This document shows, piece by piece, positions 6,288-9,375 of a DNA stretch of 9,375 bases. Numbering within the stretch: position 1 is the stretch's first letter; each line of letters starts with the position of its first letter. The stretch lies in contig WVZH01000313.1 in NCBI GenBank assembly GCA_011772595.1, positions 23,245 through 32,619 on the forward strand. Reading direction: 5' to 3'. The notes beneath the pieces were generated by a model. That model was given only the letters and a program-made list of their open reading frames with translations, did no database searches and was not told the origin of the DNA. The position numbers and the translations under genes were made by a program. Source of the DNA: Anaerolineales bacterium. GTDB lineage: Bacteria; Chloroflexota; Anaerolineae; Anaerolineales; E44-bin32.

Positions 6288-7415
6288 TCAAATCTTGAAC
6301 TCTCCCGAATCGTAGAACAGTACACCATCGACTGTGATCTTTCCGCCATTTTGCATGTCGCAAATCATGTCCCAATGAACCGAGCTCTCGTTTTTGCTAC
6401 CAGCTTCTGCGAATCCGTAGCCGATTGCCATGTGGATCGTGCCGCCAATTTTCTCATCAAATAGAATACTCTTGATGAATCGATCGATCTTTTTATTGGT
6501 CCCTATGGCGAATTCCCCTATGTACCGCGCGCCCGGATCTGTGTCTAGCATAGCGAGCAGGTAATCCTCACCCTTCTCAGCAGAGGCTTCAACCACTTTC
6601 CCATTTTCGAAGCGCAGTTCGATCCCGTTCACTTCCCGACCTCGTCGTACTGCAGGGTATGTGAAGCGGACCCAGCCGTTAATCGAATCTTCAACAGGGC
6701 TGGTAAAGATTTCTCCACTAGGCATATTCTTCGAACCGTCTGCGTTGAGGAATTTTCGATCCTCGATCGATAGCTTCAGATCGATGTTCGGTCCGGTTAC
6801 GGAGATCTCCTTCTTTCCCGCAAGCCAGTCGATCGGACGCTTTTGGTACTCATGAATCGCATTCCACTCAGCCACCGGATCTTCCGTGTCGGCGTACGTG
6901 GTGGCATACACGTAATCTTCGAATTCCGTCAAACTCATCTCCGCGTCTTGGGCGTATGCAGTTGTCGGAAACAGTGTGCTGACCCATCGCAGCTCTCCGG
7001 AGGCACTACGCTCTCGATAGGTTTTAATGACATCTTTGTGGGCGTTACTCCGAAGCGTCAAGCGTGTGGGATCAACTTGGCTCCAGCTGCGTGTGTTGGT
7101 GCTACATTGGATGACGATGCGCGCGTCGAAATTCTCCATCACCATCTTGGTGAAAGGGTTGACGTGTTGGAGCTGATCGTCATTCCCCTCCGACAACAGA
7201 AGATAGCCCAGGTCTGCAAGGCCCGGCATGTGGGTCGGAACGCTGGCGAGCAGGACGTAAGGGTATCCACCTGCCCGCAACACCTCACGATAAACTTCCC
7301 TTATGAGAGGCGTCGCCGCAGGTTGACCGAGGATAGCGACGCGGTCCTTCGGGCGAATCTTGGTGGAATATTGCACTAGAATTCGGGCTAGATTTTCGAC
7401 TCGATAATCTGTCAT
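6288..7415 (-). CDS. M29-family metallo-aminopeptidase (AmpS/aminopeptidase T type)
   Basis: I take the ATG at 7413-7415 as the start (375 residues); a TTG at 7448 would add 11 residues that do not fit the family N-terminus. The chosen start gives MTDYRVENLARILVQYS, the usual opening of M29 enzymes, followed by the 'GQPAATPLIREVYREVLRAGGYPYV' type region. The C-terminal half holds the expected metal-site residues: E235 in MPSGEIFTSP, E301 in GEFAIGTN, H328 and Y333 in TIHMAIGYG, and H347 and D349 in SVHWDM. These enzymes are cytoplasmic, use two divalent metal ions, and release N-terminal amino acids from peptides. The length is normal for the family. The RBS is uncertain: AAGGAG is present but 14 bases from the ATG, and a GGGA at closer spacing may serve instead. 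A likely promoter lies at 7473-7502. The lipoprotein gene follows on the same strand after 84 bp. Family assignment is strong; substrate preference cannot be read. Confidence 0.92.
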   Translation of the reverse strand: MTDYRVENLARILVQYSTKIRPKDRVAILGQPAATPLIREVYREVLRAGGYPYVLLASVPTHMPGLADLGYLLLSEGNDDQLQHVNPFTKMVMENFDARIVIQCSTNTRSWSQVDPTRLTLRSNAHKDVIKTYRERSASGELRWVSTLFPTTAYAQDAEMSLTEFEDYVYATTYADTEDPVAEWNAIHEYQKRPIDWLAGKKEISVTGPNIDLKLSIEDRKFLNADGSKNMPSGEIFTSPVEDSINGWVRFTYPAVRRGREVNGIELRFENGKVVEASAEKGEDYLLAMLDTDPGARYIGEFAIGTNKKIDRFIKSILFDEKIGGTIHMAIGYGFAEAGSKNESSVHWDMICDMQNGGKITVDGVLFYDSGEFKI

Positions 7416-7472
7416 CGCGATCCCGCTCTCTCCTTGATCTGATATCAAGTCTGTGTGAATTTATCTTCGCTC

Positions 7473-7502
7473 AGTATACTTCGAATTTCCCCAGCATTGA
7501 AA
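7473..7502 (-). promoter_or_regulatory. Candidate sigma-70-type promoter of the aminopeptidase gene
   Basis: On the - strand TTTCAA (7497-7502) and TATACT (7473-7478) are separated by 18 bp. The -10 box matches the consensus at five of six positions, the -35 box at only three. The implied leader is about 50 nt. Assigned by eye from consensus only. Confidence 0.35.
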
Positions 7503-7919
7503 TCTCATTGAGAAAAATTAGCGTAGACCGAAGTTATTCATCAAATCCAACGATCCTGACAAGTTCTCACTTCCTTAATGAATGTCTACTCGATCACAAG
7601 CCTCGTACGAATTGAGCCCTCCGGGAATCGTTGCCCCTGTTCATGGAATGAATGAAAAATAGCTAAAGAAAGATGCAATGATTTCGGAAAAATTCATGTA
7701 TTATAGTAATTGCTCGATGGCTCCATCGGGGGGCAGCGAGACATCACAAATCGTTCTTGAAATAAAAAGCTTGTGTTGTATCGCTGAAATAATCCAAGAA
7801 CCGTTTCTATCCGCAGGTAATACAAATTCATAGCGAGAACTGTGCGTTTACCGCGAAATCCTTCGATTCGTTTCAGGCGTACTCTCTTACAATGCTCTCC
7901 AACCTGTCGCTGGCACTGA

Positions 7920-7924
7920 AAGGA
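7920..7924 (+). promoter_or_regulatory. Ribosome binding site of the glycine-rich protein gene
   Basis: AAGGA lies nine bases before the ATG at 7934. An in-frame ATG at 7892 would add 14 residues ahead of the signal peptide and has no comparable RBS, so 7934 is preferred. Confidence 0.6.
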
Positions 7925-7933
7925 AATGCGAAC

Positions 7934-9375
7934 ATGAGAGAGGGAAGATTATTCCTACGTATTCTGATCCCCCTTCTAATAATCAACTTGGCAGCCGTAC
8001 CTATACCCTCTTTGATTCAACCAAACATCACCATCATCATCGATAGCGACACACTCACGATCACCGGAGATGGCGACGGGAATCCCTATGCTCTCAAAGG
8101 AATTCCATTCATAGCTTTGGTTCTTCCTGAGGGCATCGCCAAGTTTGAATTGGTAGGCGACCTGGTGCTCGCCGATGGCGAGACCGTGGTCGGCCAAGGT
8201 GGAAACGGAATCTCACTAAACGTTAGTGGGAATGTGATTATCGAAGCAGGAGCCACGATCGACGTCTCAGCTGTAGGGGCTACGCCTGGACCCGGGGGCG
8301 GAGCTGGGGGGTCGGCCGCTCACGGTGGCACCGGTGGTCTGGGCGGTAACGGCGGATACCAATCACCTGGAGCCGCCGGAGGCGAAGGCGGTAAGGGCGG
8401 GGTTGATGGGAGTGGATTATGCGGTGACATCATCGTGATACCGTGGACATATGGTGGAGACGGCGACAAGGGAAATCCCGGAGACCCTGGCGTAGTAGGG
8501 GATGACGGCTTTCCCGGAGACACTGGTAGCGGCAATCTCGGTAAAGACGGTCTTCAAAGCCCTGGAAGCGGCGCTGACGCAGGCGTGGGTGGTCAGGGAG
8601 GCATCCCGGGCACAGGTGGAACAGCCCCTCTTGGAGGCCTTGGCGGTGCAGGGGGTGAGGGCTACCTGCATCCATGGTATTTGGGCTCAGAAATCTGGGG
8701 GGACGACGGATACCCCGGGGGTGGAAACGATGGTGGTCACGGAGGAGCTGGATCTCCCGGTGGAGATGGGGCCGGGGGAAGCAATACTGGCTCTGGTTTT
8801 GCAATCTCTGGTGGAGGCGGGGGTGGTAGCGGTAGAGGTGGTGGAGGTGGTGGCGGTGGTGGCGGCGGGAGCAGCGGTTCCGGTGGCGGAGGTGGTGGCG
8901 GCAATGGGGGAAACGCCTGCTATTATGGCGAAAAAGGAGGATGGGGTGGAAGGGGATCCCCTTATGGCGGGACTGGCGGAAATGGAGGCGAGGGAGGTGA
9001 GGGTGGTCCAGGTGGAGCTGGGGGAGGAGCAATTGAGATCGTCGCGACAGGTAGAATGGTCGTTGCCGGGACATTCCGAGCGAAAGGGACGGAGGGCCTC
9101 AGTGGTGAATCGGGGGATAGTGGGCAAAACGGTGCAAATGGTGGATTGGGTCAAGGCGGAGGAACCTGGAATTGGAAATGCGTAGATTGGATCTGTTCGG
9201 TCGGAGGACATGGAGGTAACGGAGGTAATGGCAGACCTGGTGGATCGGGTGCGATGGGTGGATCCGGTGGTGGAGGAGCAGGTGGCACGATCAAACTCGA
9301 GGCTTACATGATCAATACCGATGGAGCCAAGATTATCGCCTCAGGTGGAACCGGTGGAAACCCCGGCGTAAATGA
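7934..9375 (+). CDS. Secreted, extremely glycine-rich surface protein (3' end outside window)
   Basis: The frame from ATG 7934 has no stop through the window end: 480 complete codons plus two bases. It opens with a signal peptide (MREGRLFLRILIPLLIINLAA, cleavage probably near residue 21). Residues 30-115 are ordinary beta-type sequence (ITIIIDSDTLTITGDGDG, then ISLNVSGNVIIEAGATIDVS). From about 116 on, Gly dominates, with runs such as eleven Gly at 302-312. Three short hydrophobic modules have a similar pattern: 93-113, 366-385 (AIEIVATGRMVVAGTFRAKG) and 452-470 (TIKLEAYMINTDGAKIIAS), the last two each preceded by a Gly-rich 'GAGG' turn. Residues 174-200 are nine successive Gly-X-Y triplets. 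Cysteines are few (163, 329, 416, 421). Gly-rich exported proteins of this type are known from Chloroflexota and Myxococcota, with uncertain roles; cell-surface or matrix function is a guess. Open frames on the opposite strand and in other frames over 8320-9211 are composition artefacts of this gene. Confidence 0.85.
   Translation, partial: MREGRLFLRILIPLLIINLAAVPIPSLIQPNITIIIDSDTLTITGDGDGNPYALKGIPFIALVLPEGIAKFELVGDLVLADGETVVGQGGNGISLNVSGNVIIEAGATIDVSAVGATPGPGGGAGGSAAHGGTGGLGGNGGYQSPGAAGGEGGKGGVDGSGLCGDIIVIPWTYGGDGDKGNPGDPGVVGDDGFPGDTGSGNLGKDGLQSPGSGADAGVGGQGGIPGTGGTAPLGGLGGAGGEGYLHPWYLGSEIWGDDGYPGGGNDGGHGGAGSPGGDGAGGSNTGSGFAISGGGGGGSGRGGGGGGGGGGGSSGSGGGGGGGNGGNACYYGEKGGWGGRGSPYGGTGGNGGEGGEGGPGGAGGGAIEIVATGRMVVAGTFRAKGTEGLSGESGDSGQNGANGGLGQGGGTWNWKCVDWICSVGGHGGNGGNGRPGGSGAMGGSGGGGAGGTIKLEAYMINTDGAKIIASGGTGGNPGVN

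Larger units (their letters stand above)
7416..7933. other. Divergent, AT-rich intergenic region without a gene
   Basis: The 518 bp between the aminopeptidase (-) and the glycine-rich protein (+) hold no plausible coding frame. Visible elements are a candidate promoter toward the aminopeptidase (7473-7502), a TATTAT (7699-7704) that could be a -10 box toward the + strand gene but has no good -35, and a small dyad CGATGG-CT-CCATCG at 7715-7728 about 10 bases beyond it. If transcription of the glycine-rich gene begins there, its leader would be over 200 nt long, with room for control. No known riboswitch pattern was recognised. Confidence 0.5.

Noticed and set aside
6843..7379. Open frame of 178 codons on the + strand
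   Set aside because: It is antisense to the clearly recognisable M29 aminopeptidase and shows no motif of its own.
8430..9211. Long open frames on the - strand (about 214 and 174 codons) and a second + strand frame (8502-9185)
   Set aside because: They arise from the repetitive Gly-codon composition of the real + strand gene at 7934-9375. Their products are low-complexity (His/Arg/Leu-, Ser/Thr- or Val/Glu-rich) with no signals.

Overview
The window looks like a chromosomal piece of a Chloroflexota bacterium, most likely Anaerolineae-like. This is inferred from its style, not from a marker gene. The signs are a Ser/Thr kinase with an extracellular TolB-type propeller, lipoproteins with 'LSAC' or 'LGAC' lipoboxes followed by Thr/Pro-rich linkers, an NBR1-type four-tryptophan (FW) domain, and GC-rich palindromes in the intergenic gaps. 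No rRNA, tRNA, CRISPR array, transposase or phage gene was seen.

Layout on the + strand, 1-4919: the 3' end of a family I inorganic pyrophosphatase (1-185); a membrane Ser/Thr kinase with a C-terminal six-blade PD40 propeller (286-2313); a lipoprotein with an FGE-sulfatase fold that lacks the catalytic cysteines (2404-3192); adenosine deaminase very similar to the enterobacterial enzyme (3506-4507); and a short, probably truncated PD40 propeller piece overlapping its 3' end (4467-4919). Palindromic repeats sit in three of the gaps (2320-2362, 3228-3257, 4958-4984).

On the - strand, 5007-7415: an M29-type metallo-aminopeptidase (6288-7415, read first) followed by a lipoprotein with an FW domain and a C-terminal jelly-roll-like domain (5007-6203). 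They are separated by 84 bp containing a small GC-rich hairpin. A gene-free divergent region (7416-7933) leads to a + strand gene for a secreted, extremely glycine-rich protein that starts at 7934 and is still open at 9375. It has a signal peptide, hydrophobic beta-type modules between Gly-rich segments, and a short collagen-like stretch.

Together the genes mix housekeeping functions (pyrophosphate and purine turnover, peptide hydrolysis) with cell-surface proteins. The kinase and the adjacent lipoprotein could form a surface-sensing pair, since kinase and FGE-fold domains occur fused elsewhere, but this is inference. The points most worth following up are the kinase/FGE-fold pair, the inverted diverged palindromes flanking the deaminase and propeller remnant, and the open-ended glycine-rich protein.
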